Below, in pieces: positions 16,017 through 24,483 of a stretch of 33,207 nt of DNA. Positions within the stretch are counted from its first letter, which is position 1. Each line of letters opens with the position of its first letter. Both the position numbers and the translations under genes were made by a program. The notes beneath the pieces are model-generated. The model worked only from the letters and a program-made list of their open reading frames with translations, did no database searches and was not told where the DNA came from. The DNA comes from Candidatus Fimimorpha faecalis (lineage in GTDB: Bacteria > Bacillota > Clostridia > Lachnospirales > Lachnospiraceae), in contig DVHN01000199.1 of NCBI GenBank assembly GCA_018712075.1, forward strand, positions 1 to 33,207, given 5' to 3'.

Positions 16017-17512
16017 TGGCGTTATATCACTTCCATGTGGATCAAATCAAACGAAGCGAAGGACGAACTGCTGTTGCCAGTGCTGCATATCGTGCAGGGG
16101 AAAAACTACACAATCTCTGGGATGGTGAGACTCACGATTACACCAGGAAAGGCGGTGTGATTCTGACAGAGATTATTCTGCCGGAACACGCACCAAAAAG
16201 ATTTTTTGACAGGTCTACATTATGGAATGAGGTGGAACAGGTAGAAAAGAATTACAATGCACAGCTTGCTTACAGCTTTGACATGGCTTTGCAAAATGAA
16301 TTTTCCTTGGAAGAAAACATTGAGCTGGCAAGAGAATTTGTTCAGAAATACTTTGTCTCTGAAGGCATGATTGTTGACCTTGCGGTTCACAAGCCAGATC
16401 GAGAGGAAGGAGGTATTCCAAATCCACACTTTCATGTTTTGGTTCCCATTCGTCCTCTGAACGAAGACGGAACATGGGGAGCAAAGCAGCGCCGAGAATA
16501 TCATTTGGACGAGGAAGGCAACCGCATCAAAAAAGAAAATGGCGGGTGGGAGTTCGATGCTGTTCCTACCACAAATTGGGGTAAGCCGGAAACGCTGGAT
16601 ATGTGGCGTGAAGCCTGGGCAGATATGGTCAATGATAAATTCAGAGAAAAAGGTTTGGACTGTCGTATCGACCATCGCTCTTATGTAGATCAGGGTCTGG
16701 ATTTGATTCCTACAGTTCACGAAGGACCGCACATTCGCAAAATGGAGAAGAAAGGTATCCGTACTGAAAAGGGAGAACTGAACCGCTGGATTAAAGCTAC
16801 AAATCGTATTCTTCGCAGTATGAGAACCACCATTGCGGCGTTGAAAGAATGGATTCAGGAAGCGAAAGAGATTCTGAAAGAACCACAGGAAATTTATCTG
16901 GCGCAGTTGCTCAGTGAAGCACACACTATGCGAAATCAGACGGCAATGACCTATACCAGGGGGAAAACCAAAGCCAAGAAAAACAACATGAGGCGTTTCA
17001 TGGATGAATGCAATTATCTGAAACAGCGAGGTGTACTTACCCTTAACGATTTTGAAAAGTATCTTTCTTCTGTAGACGAAAAAGTGGAAGCCAGTAAATC
17101 TTCCATGAAACAAAAGCAACAGCGAATGAAAGAACTTCAGCAGCTGATGGAAGATGCAAAGACCTACGCAGAATTAAAGCCAGTCTTTGATGAAATGAAA
17201 AAAGAAAAATATCGTTTTACCAAAGCTAAGGAAAAGTACAAGGCCGGACACGAAAGCGAGTTTCACAGGTTCTACATGGTAAAGCGAAAATTGAAAGAGA
17301 AAGGTTTTGAAAAAGAATCTTTTCCGCTGGATGCATGGCAGAAAGAATTTTCTGAATTATCAGCACAGCGAGAGGACGAATATCAAAAATACAAACTTAT
17401 GCAAAAGGATCTGACATTGTTATATCAGATTAAAGGTGATGTAGATAAAGTGATGAGAGAAACTCATCCCGAAATGCTGCGCACCGATAAAACAAAAGAA
17501 ACCACATTGTAA
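16016..17512 (+). CDS. MobA/MobL family relaxase (MobQ)
   Basis: The relaxase nicks oriT, stays bound to the 5' end and leads the strand into the recipient. The protein has 498 residues. The relaxase domain covers about 1-250: SAAYRAGEKL carries the likely catalytic tyrosine Y25, and H125 with PHFH (H138, H140) forms the metal-binding histidine triad. FRAGE-like MobQ features and the RIDHRSYVDQG block near 220 match the family. Residues 250-498 are long charged helices, probably coiled coil, with no primase domain. The ribosome site GGGAGGTGAT is strong and the start overlaps the DUF3847 stop. The oriT just upstream carries a MobQ-type nick sequence, consistent with a cognate pair. Confidence 0.93.
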   Translation: MALYHFHVDQIKRSEGRTAVASAAYRAGEKLHNLWDGETHDYTRKGGVILTEIILPEHAPKRFFDRSTLWNEVEQVEKNYNAQLAYSFDMALQNEFSLEENIELAREFVQKYFVSEGMIVDLAVHKPDREEGGIPNPHFHVLVPIRPLNEDGTWGAKQRREYHLDEEGNRIKKENGGWEFDAVPTTNWGKPETLDMWREAWADMVNDKFREKGLDCRIDHRSYVDQGLDLIPTVHEGPHIRKMEKKGIRTEKGELNRWIKATNRILRSMRTTIAALKEWIQEAKEILKEPQEIYLAQLLSEAHTMRNQTAMTYTRGKTKAKKNNMRRFMDECNYLKQRGVLTLNDFEKYLSSVDEKVEASKSSMKQKQQRMKELQQLMEDAKTYAELKPVFDEMKKEKYRFTKAKEKYKAGHESEFHRFYMVKRKLKEKGFEKESFPLDAWQKEFSELSAQREDEYQKYKLMQKDLTLLYQIKGDVDKVMRETHPEMLRTDKTKETTL

Positions 17513-17527
17513 TCAGGAGGTGGAACA

Positions 17528-19420
17528 ATGAGTTATACACAAGAGCAAATTGACAGAGCAAATCAGGTGAACCTGGAGCAGTTTCTACGTTCACAGGGCG
17601 TAGAACTTATTCAAAGCGGGAGAGAATACCGATGGAAGAACCACGACAGCCTTACTGTAAAAGGCAACAAGTGGTTCCGTCACAGTCAGAACAAAGGCGG
17701 CTATCCTATCGACTTTGTGATGGAGTTTTACAACAAAACTTTTCCGGAAGCTATGCAGATGCTGATTGGAGAAGAAGCAATAGAAATTGCTGCAGAGCCA
17801 GCACCAAAGACAAAATTTCAACTTCCGCCTCGATGTGAATTCAACGATAGAATTATCAAGTATCTGACAGAAGAACGAAAACTTCCAAAAGATTTAGTAG
17901 AAGAATTTATCGCTGATGGGCTGATTTACGAAGATGCAAAACATCACAATGTTGTGTTTGTTGGAAAAGACATCAATGGCATTCCACGATATGCCCATTG
18001 CAGGGGAACAGCAGATAAGTTCCGTATGGATGTGGCGGGTTCTGATAAATCCTATGGATTTTGTTACAGAGGGAAAGGAAAAGAACTGTTTGTGTTTGAA
18101 GCACCGATTGATTTGCTGTCCCACATTGCATTATATCCGGCTGGGTGGAGAGAACACAGTTATCTTTCTCTCGGTGGCGTTTCACCGAAAGCATTGGAGC
18201 GTTTTCTTTCTGAGCGCAAAGATATTGAAAACATTTATATTGCCACAGACAATGACGAAGCCGGTAATAAAGCTGCAGAAAAAATGGCAGAACTGATTCC
18301 TGATGGTGTATCAGTCTATCGTTTTCTGCCTCATGCAAAAGACTGGAACGAGGAACTGATAAATGAAAGAAACGGAATATCATCGGACGACTATGTGACA
18401 ATTGGAATCAGAAAATCAAAGGAAACTCCGAAATCTGTTCCTATGATCTGCATGAATGATGTGGAGCAGACGGAAGTGGATTGGCTCTGGTATCCATATA
18501 TTCCGTTTGGGAAATTAACCATTGTGCAGGGAAATCCCGGAGAAGGAAAAACATTTTTCGCAATGCAGCTGGCGGCGGCTTGTACCAATCAAAAGTTCCT
18601 GCCAGATATGGAACCCTTTGAACCATTCAATATGATTTTTCAGACGGCAGAAGATGGCTTGGGCGACACAGTTAAACCACGATTACTTTCATCCGGTGCG
18701 GATTTGCAGCGAGTGTTGGTCATTGATGATACAGAAAATCCGCTGACTTTAGCAGATGACCGCATTGAAAAGGCAATCAGAGAAAACAATGCAAAGCTAA
18801 TGGTAATCGACCCTCTGCAGGCGTTTCTCGGGGCAAATGTGGATATGAACAGAGCAAATGAAGTAAGACCAGTATTCCGCAAACTGGCTGATATTGCCCA
18901 ATCAACTGGATGTGCCATTGTAATGATTGGTCACTTGAATAAAGCATCCGGCACACAAAGCACCTATCGTGGTCTTGGTTCTATCGATATTGCTGCAGTT
19001 GTACGAAGCATTTTATTTGTGGGAAAAGTAAAAGATGACCCAACTACAAGAGTGATAGTTCACGAAAAGAGTTCTCTTGCACCACCGGGACAGGCATTGG
19101 CCTTTTCTCTGGGAGACCAGAAAGGTTTCCGCTGGATTGGCGCTTATGATATTTCGGCAGAAGATTTGCTTGCAGGCGGTGAGGGTACAAAAACGGAGCT
19201 GAAACAGGAACAGGCCATGAAACTGATATATGAGTTTCTCTCTGACGGCAGAGAAGTTTCTGTGGCAGAGCTGAACAAAGAAGCCATCGAGCGTGGCATA
19301 TCCGAAAGAACTGTACGCATGGTAAGAAATTCTATGAAAGATAAGCTGGAAAGCGAAAGACGAGGTAAAGATTGGTGGATCTGGCTGAAACGGCAGGACG
19401 AAACGGCAAACCGCATATAG
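17528..19420 (+). CDS. DUF3991/TOPRIM primase-like and RepA-type AAA ATPase fusion
   Basis: The 630-residue protein has three parts. Residues 1-85 resemble the CHC2/DUF3991 primase-associated domain but lack zinc cysteines (YRWKNHDSLTVKGNKWFRHS). Residues 180-260 are a TOPRIM domain with E191 in FEAPID and DNDEAG at 241-246. Residues 325-540 are a RepA/RecA-like ATPase with GNPGEGKT at 335-342 and LMVIDPLQAFLG as Walker B, followed by the IGHLNK sensor. A C-terminal winged-helix segment (VAELNKEAIERGISERTVR) ends it. Such proteins are found in integrative elements and probably support element replication after excision. It lies 15 bp after the relaxase gene with AGGAGGTGG. Confidence 0.85.
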   Translation: MSYTQEQIDRANQVNLEQFLRSQGVELIQSGREYRWKNHDSLTVKGNKWFRHSQNKGGYPIDFVMEFYNKTFPEAMQMLIGEEAIEIAAEPAPKTKFQLPPRCEFNDRIIKYLTEERKLPKDLVEEFIADGLIYEDAKHHNVVFVGKDINGIPRYAHCRGTADKFRMDVAGSDKSYGFCYRGKGKELFVFEAPIDLLSHIALYPAGWREHSYLSLGGVSPKALERFLSERKDIENIYIATDNDEAGNKAAEKMAELIPDGVSVYRFLPHAKDWNEELINERNGISSDDYVTIGIRKSKETPKSVPMICMNDVEQTEVDWLWYPYIPFGKLTIVQGNPGEGKTFFAMQLAAACTNQKFLPDMEPFEPFNMIFQTAEDGLGDTVKPRLLSSGADLQRVLVIDDTENPLTLADDRIEKAIRENNAKLMVIDPLQAFLGANVDMNRANEVRPVFRKLADIAQSTGCAIVMIGHLNKASGTQSTYRGLGSIDIAAVVRSILFVGKVKDDPTTRVIVHEKSSLAPPGQALAFSLGDQKGFRWIGAYDISAEDLLAGGEGTKTELKQEQAMKLIYEFLSDGREVSVAELNKEAIERGISERTVRMVRNSMKDKLESERRGKDWWIWLKRQDETANRI

Positions 19421-19475
19421 ATAAAATCTTTGCCACTTTGCCAGTTCATCGTTTAAATACAGGAGGTTTAAGAAT

Positions 19476-19670
19476 ATGAAAGAAGTTCCTATCTGGGAAA
19501 AGACTAATCTCACATTGGAAGAAGCTGCTGCTTATTCCGGCATCGGTATCAATAAATTAAGGGAAATCACAAACAACGACAGATGCGACTTTGTACTGTG
19601 GGTTGGTACAAAGCGACTGATTAAAAGAAAACAGCTGGATAAATTCACAGAACAGTGTTACTCACTTTAA
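19476..19670 (+). CDS. xis: Tn916-like excisionase Xis
   Basis: This is a 64-residue protein with a winged-helix MerR-like fold (VPIWEKTNLTLEEAAAYSGI, then GINKLREITNN and KRLIKRKQLDKF). It matches Tn916 Xis in start, length and the basic KRKQ end. Xis bends DNA at the element ends and drives the integrase toward excision. It has a strong AGGAGG site and lies directly upstream of int, separated by a structured leader. Confidence 0.92.
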   Translation: MKEVPIWEKTNLTLEEAAAYSGIGINKLREITNNDRCDFVLWVGTKRLIKRKQLDKFTEQCYSL

Positions 19671-19699
19671 TCACCATTAACATGTGAAGATTCCCATAG

Positions 19700-19789
19700 A
19701 AAAGAGAGCCTTGATATGATAAAATAGGAATGCGGCGAAGTTGGTTCGTTCGTTGCATGTACGTCATATCAGGGCTCTTTTCATATCAG
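19700..19789 (+). promoter_or_regulatory. Structured leader of int with two competing pairings
   Basis: AAAAGAGAGCCTTGATATGA at 19,700-19,719 pairs with TCATATCAGGGCTCTTTT at 19,764-19,781 apart from a small bulge. The 9-mer TCATATCAG occurs at 19,764-19,772 and again at 19,781-19,789, just before the int ribosome site AAAGGAG. TTGATATGA on the left arm can therefore pair with either copy. This suggests attenuation or translational control of int. Confidence 0.6.
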
Positions 19790-19803
19790 AAAGGAGATTG
19801 AAT

Positions 19804-21000
19804 ATGTCTGAAAAAAGAAGAGATAACAAAGGACGTATTTTACGTACAGGAGAGAGCCAAAGAAAAAACGGAATGTATGAATTCCGTTACACAGATGCCA
19901 ATAAAAAGCGTCGTTCCATCTATGACATGGATTTGATGAAGCTTCGTCAGAAAGAAGATGAAATCAAATTGCTGCGTCACGAAGGGATTGACTATGCCGG
20001 AGGCGAAATCACAGTGATTCAGTTGCTGGAGCGTTACATCAGCCTGAAGCGTGGTGTCCGCTACAATACAACCACAGGATACAAGTTTGTGATGAGTGTT
20101 GTGAAGAAAGAGCCTTTCGGTCAGAGAATTATTCGTGACATCAAAATGTCAGATGCAAAGCTGTGGTTTATCAAGCTTTATGATGACGGTTATTCCTACA
20201 GCACCATTGCAAGTATCCGTGGTGTGGTAAAACCGGCCTTTCAGATGGCTTACACCGAGGATATTATCCGCAGGAATCCTTTTGAGTTCCGCTTGGATAT
20301 TATCCCGAACAACACACAGAAAAGAGTTGCACTGTCCCCAAAGCAGCAGGAGCAGTTTCTGGAGTTCACAAAGAATGACAAGCACTTCTGCAGATATCTG
20401 GATGAAATCAAGATACTGCTTGGAACAGGAATGCGAATCAGTGAACTTTGCGGACTGACTATTGCAGATCTGGATTTTGACCGCAGAAGAATCCGTGTGG
20501 ACCATCAGCTGGTAAGAACACAGGATGGAAAACGCTATATTGAGAAAACAAAAACGGAATGTGGCTGTCGCTACATACCAATGAGCGATGAAGTCTATGG
20601 GAGTTTCTACAACATTCTTTCCAATCGAAAGAAGCAGAAAAAGGAAGTCATGATAGACGGATACGCCGGATTTATTTTACTGGACAAGAATGGCAATCCA
20701 AAGGTAGCCATGCACGTCCAGAAAGTAGTGCAGAGGCTGTGCGAGAAGTACAATGAAGAAAACATTATTCCGCTTCCACGTATCACACCTCATGTATTCC
20801 GACACACATTTTGTACAAACATGGCAAATGCAGGCATGGATCTGAAAAGCCTGCAGTATCTGATGGGGCATTCCGATGCCAGCGTCACTTTGAATGTTTA
20901 CACCCATAACAGCTATGAAAAAGCCGAAGAATCCATGGCACAGATTGTAGCTTTCAGCGGTGGACAGACAAAGCAGGAAAACTTGAGAAGATTCGGGTAA
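19804..21000 (+). CDS. int: Tn916-family tyrosine integrase
   Basis: The ATG at 19,804, with AAAGGAG upstream, gives 398 residues beginning MSEKRRDNKGRILRTGESQR, almost the same opening as Tn916 Int. An in-frame TTG at 19,741 lies in the leader hairpin and is rejected. The N-terminal arm-binding domain is followed by a core-binding domain and a catalytic domain with R211 (GTGMRISEL), H330 and R333 (HVFRH), H356 (MGHSD) and the nucleophile Y366 (NVYTH). All are present, so the enzyme should integrate and excise the element. It is the last gene of the element and faces the host phosphatase gene. Confidence 0.95.
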   Translation: MSEKRRDNKGRILRTGESQRKNGMYEFRYTDANKKRRSIYDMDLMKLRQKEDEIKLLRHEGIDYAGGEITVIQLLERYISLKRGVRYNTTTGYKFVMSVVKKEPFGQRIIRDIKMSDAKLWFIKLYDDGYSYSTIASIRGVVKPAFQMAYTEDIIRRNPFEFRLDIIPNNTQKRVALSPKQQEQFLEFTKNDKHFCRYLDEIKILLGTGMRISELCGLTIADLDFDRRRIRVDHQLVRTQDGKRYIEKTKTECGCRYIPMSDEVYGSFYNILSNRKKQKKEVMIDGYAGFILLDKNGNPKVAMHVQKVVQRLCEKYNEENIIPLPRITPHVFRHTFCTNMANAGMDLKSLQYLMGHSDASVTLNVYTHNSYEKAEESMAQIVAFSGGQTKQENLRRFG

Positions 21001-21015
21001 AAGCATATACAGGCA

Positions 21016-21133
21016 GTACGAATGGGGCAAAAATCCATGCTGTGGTACCCCATTTAGTACGCCAATTGCTTAAAAACCTATGTAGAGTGACGTAGTTTTA
21101 CGTCGCCAACAACTTGATTTTATTGTGCAAGTT
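21016..21133. repeat. Cluster of inverted repeats at the right end of the element
   Basis: Three inverted repeats lie in the gap after int: AGTAC-G-AATGGGG with CCCCATT-TA-GTAC (21,016-21,060), GTGACGTA with TACGTCGC (21,087-21,106, one wobble) and AACTTG with CAAGTT (21,111-21,133). The first could terminate int transcription although it has no T-run. They mark the terminal zone where integrase and Xis would bind. The exact attachment site cannot be set without an empty site. Confidence 0.5.
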
Positions 21134-21148
21134 AAACAAAAAATAGAC

Positions 21149-21167
21149 TTATAAACACTTATAAAGA
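21149..21167. repeat. Tandem ACTTATAAA repeat, possible att-site or promoter element
   Basis: ACTTATAAA occurs twice, 10 bp apart (21,148-21,156 and 21,158-21,166), just before the phosphatase ribosome site. It may be a core or integrase-binding repeat at the element boundary, or simply an A+T-rich promoter. No matching copy was found at the left of the window. Confidence 0.3.
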
Positions 21168-21178
21168 GGTAAAAATGC

Positions 21179-21682
21179 ATGATTAAGGTACTTTTTTTGT
21201 GCCACGGCAATATTTGTCGTTCGCCGATGGCTGAGTTTGTAATGAAGGATATGGTTGAAAAGAGAGGTTTAAGTGATTTGTTTTTTATTGCGTCTGCTGC
21301 GACGAGTACGGAGGAGATTGGTAATCCGGTTCATTATGGTACGAGGCAGAAGTTGAAGCAGTATGGAATTTCTGTGGATGGAAAATATGCGGTTCAAGTT
21401 AAGAAGAGAGATTATGAGAAATATGATTATATTTTTGGCATGGATCACTGGAATATGCGCAATATGAGACTGATCTTTGGTCCGAATCGGACGAAGAAGC
21501 TGCATTTGTTATTGGATTTTTCTAAAAATCCAAGGGAAATAGCGGATCCATGGTATACGGGAGATTTTGATTTGACTTATCGAGACATTTATGAGGGATG
21601 TGAAACGGTTTTAGAATATATTATGACGCATGATTCCATGTATAGAAAGAAATATGGGAAGATTAAAGAAATTAATCAATAG
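21179..21682 (+). CDS. Low-molecular-weight protein tyrosine phosphatase
   Basis: The protein has 167 residues, normal for the family. FLCHGNICRSP at 6-16 is the CX5R phosphate loop with C8 as nucleophile and R14 as phosphate-binding residue. DPWYTGDF supplies the general-acid aspartate and the aromatic rim. It dephosphorylates tyrosine (or arginine) on cytoplasmic proteins, and in Firmicutes such enzymes often act on regulators of surface polysaccharide synthesis. The start codon lies 178 bp after int and follows AGAGGT. No clear promoter remains between the element and this gene, so integration may have changed its expression. Confidence 0.93.
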   Translation: MIKVLFLCHGNICRSPMAEFVMKDMVEKRGLSDLFFIASAATSTEEIGNPVHYGTRQKLKQYGISVDGKYAVQVKKRDYEKYDYIFGMDHWNMRNMRLIFGPNRTKKLHLLLDFSKNPREIADPWYTGDFDLTYRDIYEGCETVLEYIMTHDSMYRKKYGKIKEINQ

Positions 21683-21707
21683 AAAATGAAGAAATACGGG
21701 AAAATGC

Positions 21708-21736
21708 TTGATTTTCTAAGAAAATGGGTTTAAAAT
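21708..21736 (+). promoter_or_regulatory. asnS promoter
   Basis: TTGATT at 21,708-21,713, 17 bp, then TAAAAT at 21,731-21,736. ATTTTCTAAGAAAAT, a perfect palindrome around one A, lies in the spacer and may be an operator. Confidence 0.65.
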
Positions 21737-21793
21737 ATGGGAAGCTATGGTAAAATAGAGAAAAATACATCCATGTGAAAGAGGAGAAGCATT

Positions 21794-23185
21794 ATGGAAC
21801 TGATTACTATTAGAGAGTTGTTTAAGGATACGGCTCAGTATCTGGATAAAGAAATTCAAGTGGGTGGATGGATTCGCAGCATTCGTGATTCTAAGACATT
21901 TGGATTTATTGTATTGAATGATGGAACTTATTTCCAACCACTACAGGTTGTATATCACGATAAGATGGAAAACTTTGCTGAGATTTCTAAATGTAATGTT
22001 GGAGCAGCTTTGATTGTAAAAGGAACCTTAGTTGCGACACCACAGGCAAAACAGCCATTTGAGATCCAGGCGACAGAAGTAGTGATAGAAGGACCATCGG
22101 CATCGGATTATCCATTGCAGAAGAAGCGTCATAGTTTTGAATATTTAAGAACCATTTCTCATTTAAGAGCGAGAACGAACACATTTCAGGCGGTATTTCG
22201 TGTACGTTCGTTGATTGCCTATGCAATTCATAAGTTTTTTCAAGAAAGAGATTTTGTATATGTGCATACGCCATTGATTACGGGCAGTGATTGTGAAGGA
22301 GCAGGAGAAATGTTCCAAGTTACAACAATGGATCTGAACCAGATTCCAAAGAAGGAAGATGGAAGTGTAGATTTTTCTCAGGATTTCTTTGGAAAGCCTA
22401 CTAACTTGACGGTAAGCGGACAGTTGAATGGAGAAACTTATGCGATGGCATTTCGCAATATCTATACATTTGGTCCAACTTTCCGTGCAGAGAACTCGAA
22501 TACAACACGTCATGCAGCAGAGTTTTGGATGATTGAGCCAGAAATTGCATTTGCAGATTTGGCAGATGATATGGATTTGGCAGAGAGTATGCTCAAGTAT
22601 GTGATTCGTTATGTAATGGATCATGCACAGGAAGAGATGAAGTTCTTTAATCAATTTGTGGATAAGGGATTATTAGAACGCTTGAATGGTGTATTAAATT
22701 CTGAATTTGGACGTGTTACGTATACAGAAGCGATTCAAATTTTAGAGAAGAATAACGATAAGTTTGATTATAAAGTATCCTGGGGCTGTGATTTACAGAC
22801 GGAACATGAGCGTTATTTAACCGAGCAGGTATTTAAGCGTCCAGTATTTGTAACGGATTATCCAAAGGAAATTAAGGCATTTTATATGAAGCTGAATGAG
22901 GATGGAAAAACGGTTGCAGCGATGGATTGTTTAGTACCAGGAATTGGTGAGATTATTGGAGGAAGCCAAAGAGAAGACGATTATGAAAAGCTTCTCACAC
23001 GTATGAATGAGTTGGGATTGAAGAAAGAAGATTATGATTTCTACTTAGATCTTCGTAAATATGGATCAGCTCGTCATGCTGGTTTTGGACTTGGATTTGA
23101 ACGTTGTGTTATGTATTTAACAGGTATGAGCAATATTCGAGACGTCATTCCGTTCCCTAGAACAGTAAATAACTGTGAACTATAA
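21794..23185 (+). CDS. asnS: Asparaginyl-tRNA synthetase
   Basis: This enzyme charges tRNA-Asn with asparagine in an ATP-dependent reaction. The 463-residue protein has an N-terminal OB-fold that binds the anticodon (residues 1-115, [19 protein letters not shown]) and a class II catalytic domain. Motif 2 is [21 protein letters not shown] near 234-254, with FRAE contacting ATP, and motif 3 is [15 protein letters not shown] near 437-451. [19 protein letters not shown] fits AsnRS rather than AspRS or the AsnA-related paralogues. The ribosome site is AGAGGAGAA. It has its own promoter, and no T-box leader is seen in the 111-bp gap upstream. It appears complete. Confidence 0.95.
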   Translation: MELITIRELFKDTAQYLDKEIQVGGWIRSIRDSKTFGFIVLNDGTYFQPLQVVYHDKMENFAEISKCNVGAALIVKGTLVATPQAKQPFEIQATEVVIEGPSASDYPLQKKRHSFEYLRTISHLRARTNTFQAVFRVRSLIAYAIHKFFQERDFVYVHTPLITGSDCEGAGEMFQVTTMDLNQIPKKEDGSVDFSQDFFGKPTNLTVSGQLNGETYAMAFRNIYTFGPTFRAENSNTTRHAAEFWMIEPEIAFADLADDMDLAESMLKYVIRYVMDHAQEEMKFFNQFVDKGLLERLNGVLNSEFGRVTYTEAIQILEKNNDKFDYKVSWGCDLQTEHERYLTEQVFKRPVFVTDYPKEIKAFYMKLNEDGKTVAAMDCLVPGIGEIIGGSQREDDYEKLLTRMNELGLKKEDYDFYLDLRKYGSARHAGFGLGFERCVMYLTGMSNIRDVIPFPRTVNNCEL

Positions 23186-23256
23186 GTTTTGTGCAGGTTC
23201 TCATGGATAAAAAATGAGAGATGTAAAAGAATAACTTTGTGTGAAATAGAAATATA

Positions 23257-23375
23257 AGACAGAGAATTGGAAGCTGAATTTTTCAACAAAGAGCTATGTT
23301 CAAATATAAGAACAGGCGAAGGTGCCAAGGATGGGCAGCGTTCTGATTTTCTGTCTTCTTTCACTTTAAGTGAAA
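23257..23375 (+). other. Structured leader with downstream palindrome before the SbcD-like gene
   Basis: AGACAGAGAA at 23,257-23,266 pairs with TTTTCTGTCT at 23,347-23,356 (one G-T), enclosing about 80 nt with smaller hairpins: GTTC/GAAC and GGC/GCC. It is followed by TTTCACTTTAAGTGAAA at 23,359-23,375, a perfect palindrome with 8-bp arms. The closed, multi-branched layout resembles a riboswitch aptamer, but I could not match it to any class I know. The gap between asnS and the next gene is otherwise empty. Confidence 0.45.
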
Positions 23376-23409
23376 CAGGTTACGATTTGGAATGGAAAGG
23401 AGAGCGGGC

Positions 23410-24483
23410 GTGAATTTTATTCATATTGCAGATACTCATCTTGGTATGCAGCCAGATCCAGGAAAACATTGGAGTAAAAAGCGTGCAGAAGAACTGTGGG
23501 ATACCTTTCGAACTGTAATACAGATCTGTAATGAAAAATTAGTAGATTTATTACTAATCTCAGGTGATTTGTTCCATCATCGTCCATTGAAACGTGAAGT
23601 AAAAGAGGTGAATTACCTATTTTCCACGTTGAAGCATACAAAGGTAGTGTTGATTGCCGGAAATCACGATTATATTAGTAAAGGAACGGCATATGAGGAA
23701 GTGGAATGGGCAAAGCAAGTGACAATGTTAAGCCAAGAAACGATACAGTCGGTGTATTTTCCAGAGCTGGATACAGAAGTGAGTGGATTCAGTTACCATT
23801 CTCGTGAGATTACAGAACGTTTGTATGATGATGTTTCGAGAGGGGAGCGGGGGAGAATTCAAATTCTTTTAGGACATGGCGGAGATGAAAGGCATGTTCC
23901 ATTTGATCGGAAACAGCTTGCAAAGGCTGGATTTGATTATGTAGCACTGGGACATATCCATAAGCCAGAATTATGGCTGGAAGAGAAAATGGCATATGCA
24001 GGTGCTTTAGAACCAACTGATAAAAATGATATGGGACAACATGGATACATTATTGGAGAAATTGAATTAAATACAGAAAAGACAAAGGCAATTACTCAGT
24101 TTAAGCTTGTACCAATCGCAAAGCGGGAATATGTTTCTTTGCGGTCAAAGGTTACAGTGGAAAGTACAAATGTGGGGTTGTTAGAAAATATTGCTTCAAT
24201 GATTGTGCAAAATGGAGAGGAAAATATATATAAAATTACATTAGAAGGAAATTATGATCCAGAAGCTCCATTAAACCCTGACTTATTATATCGAACAGGA
24301 AATGTAGTACAAGTCATTGATGAAACAAAACCAGATTATGATGTGGATATTTTGTCATATGAGCATCAAGAGGATGTAATTGGAATGTATATTCAGGAAT
24401 TTCAAAAAGAATCGATGGATGAAAAAAAACAAAAAGCTTTATTTTATGGAATTAATGCGTTATTAAAGCAGGAGGAATCATAG
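23410..24483 (+). CDS. SbcD/YhaO-like metallophosphoesterase (DNA repair nuclease)
   Basis: The GTG at 23,410 follows AAAGGAGAG and gives 357 residues beginning MNFIHIADTHLG; the in-frame ATG at 23,392 has no ribosome site. The calcineurin-like phosphoesterase motifs are complete and in order: ADTHLG, SGDLFHH, GNHD, GHGGDE and GHIHKP. These bind two metal ions as in Mre11/SbcD. The C-terminal third probably contacts the ATPase partner encoded next, whose GTG start overlaps this gene's stop by one base. The pair matches YhaO-YhaN of Bacillus more than SbcD-SbcC because of the ATPase size and membrane segments. Likely role: processing of DNA ends or breaks near the membrane. Confidence 0.88.
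   Translation: MNFIHIADTHLGMQPDPGKHWSKKRAEELWDTFRTVIQICNEKLVDLLLISGDLFHHRPLKREVKEVNYLFSTLKHTKVVLIAGNHDYISKGTAYEEVEWAKQVTMLSQETIQSVYFPELDTEVSGFSYHSREITERLYDDVSRGERGRIQILLGHGGDERHVPFDRKQLAKAGFDYVALGHIHKPELWLEEKMAYAGALEPTDKNDMGQHGYIIGEIELNTEKTKAITQFKLVPIAKREYVSLRSKVTVESTNVGLLENIASMIVQNGEENIYKITLEGNYDPEAPLNPDLLYRTGNVVQVIDETKPDYDVDILSYEHQEDVIGMYIQEFQKESMDEKKQKALFYGINALLKQEES

Larger units (their letters stand above)
1..21178. mobile_element. Integrative mobilizable element carrying a defence island (left end not in window)
   Basis: The right part contains the expected modules in order: oriT, DUF3847 gene, MobA/MobL relaxase, TOPRIM/AAA replication-type gene, Tn916-like xis and int. The tyrosine integrase lies at the right end, as in the Tn916 family, and is followed by about 180 bp rich in inverted repeats and then by a housekeeping gene. 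Codon choice becomes more A+T-rich after this point. All genes from 140 to 21,000 are on the plus strand and are defence or mobility genes. No VirB4, VirD4 or other type IV secretion genes are present, so self-transfer is unlikely from what is visible. The left end is not recognised, and treating position 1 as inside the element is inference. The right end is placed loosely between 21,001 and 21,178. Confidence 0.7.

Noticed and set aside
16220-17119. 299-codon minus-strand frame opposite the relaxase
   Set aside because: The plus strand has full relaxase motifs and the minus frame reads as random Phe/His-rich sequence.
15714-21000. Self-transmissible conjugative element (ICE)
   Set aside because: No coupling protein, VirB4-like ATPase or other secretion genes in the visible part; only relaxase functions are present.
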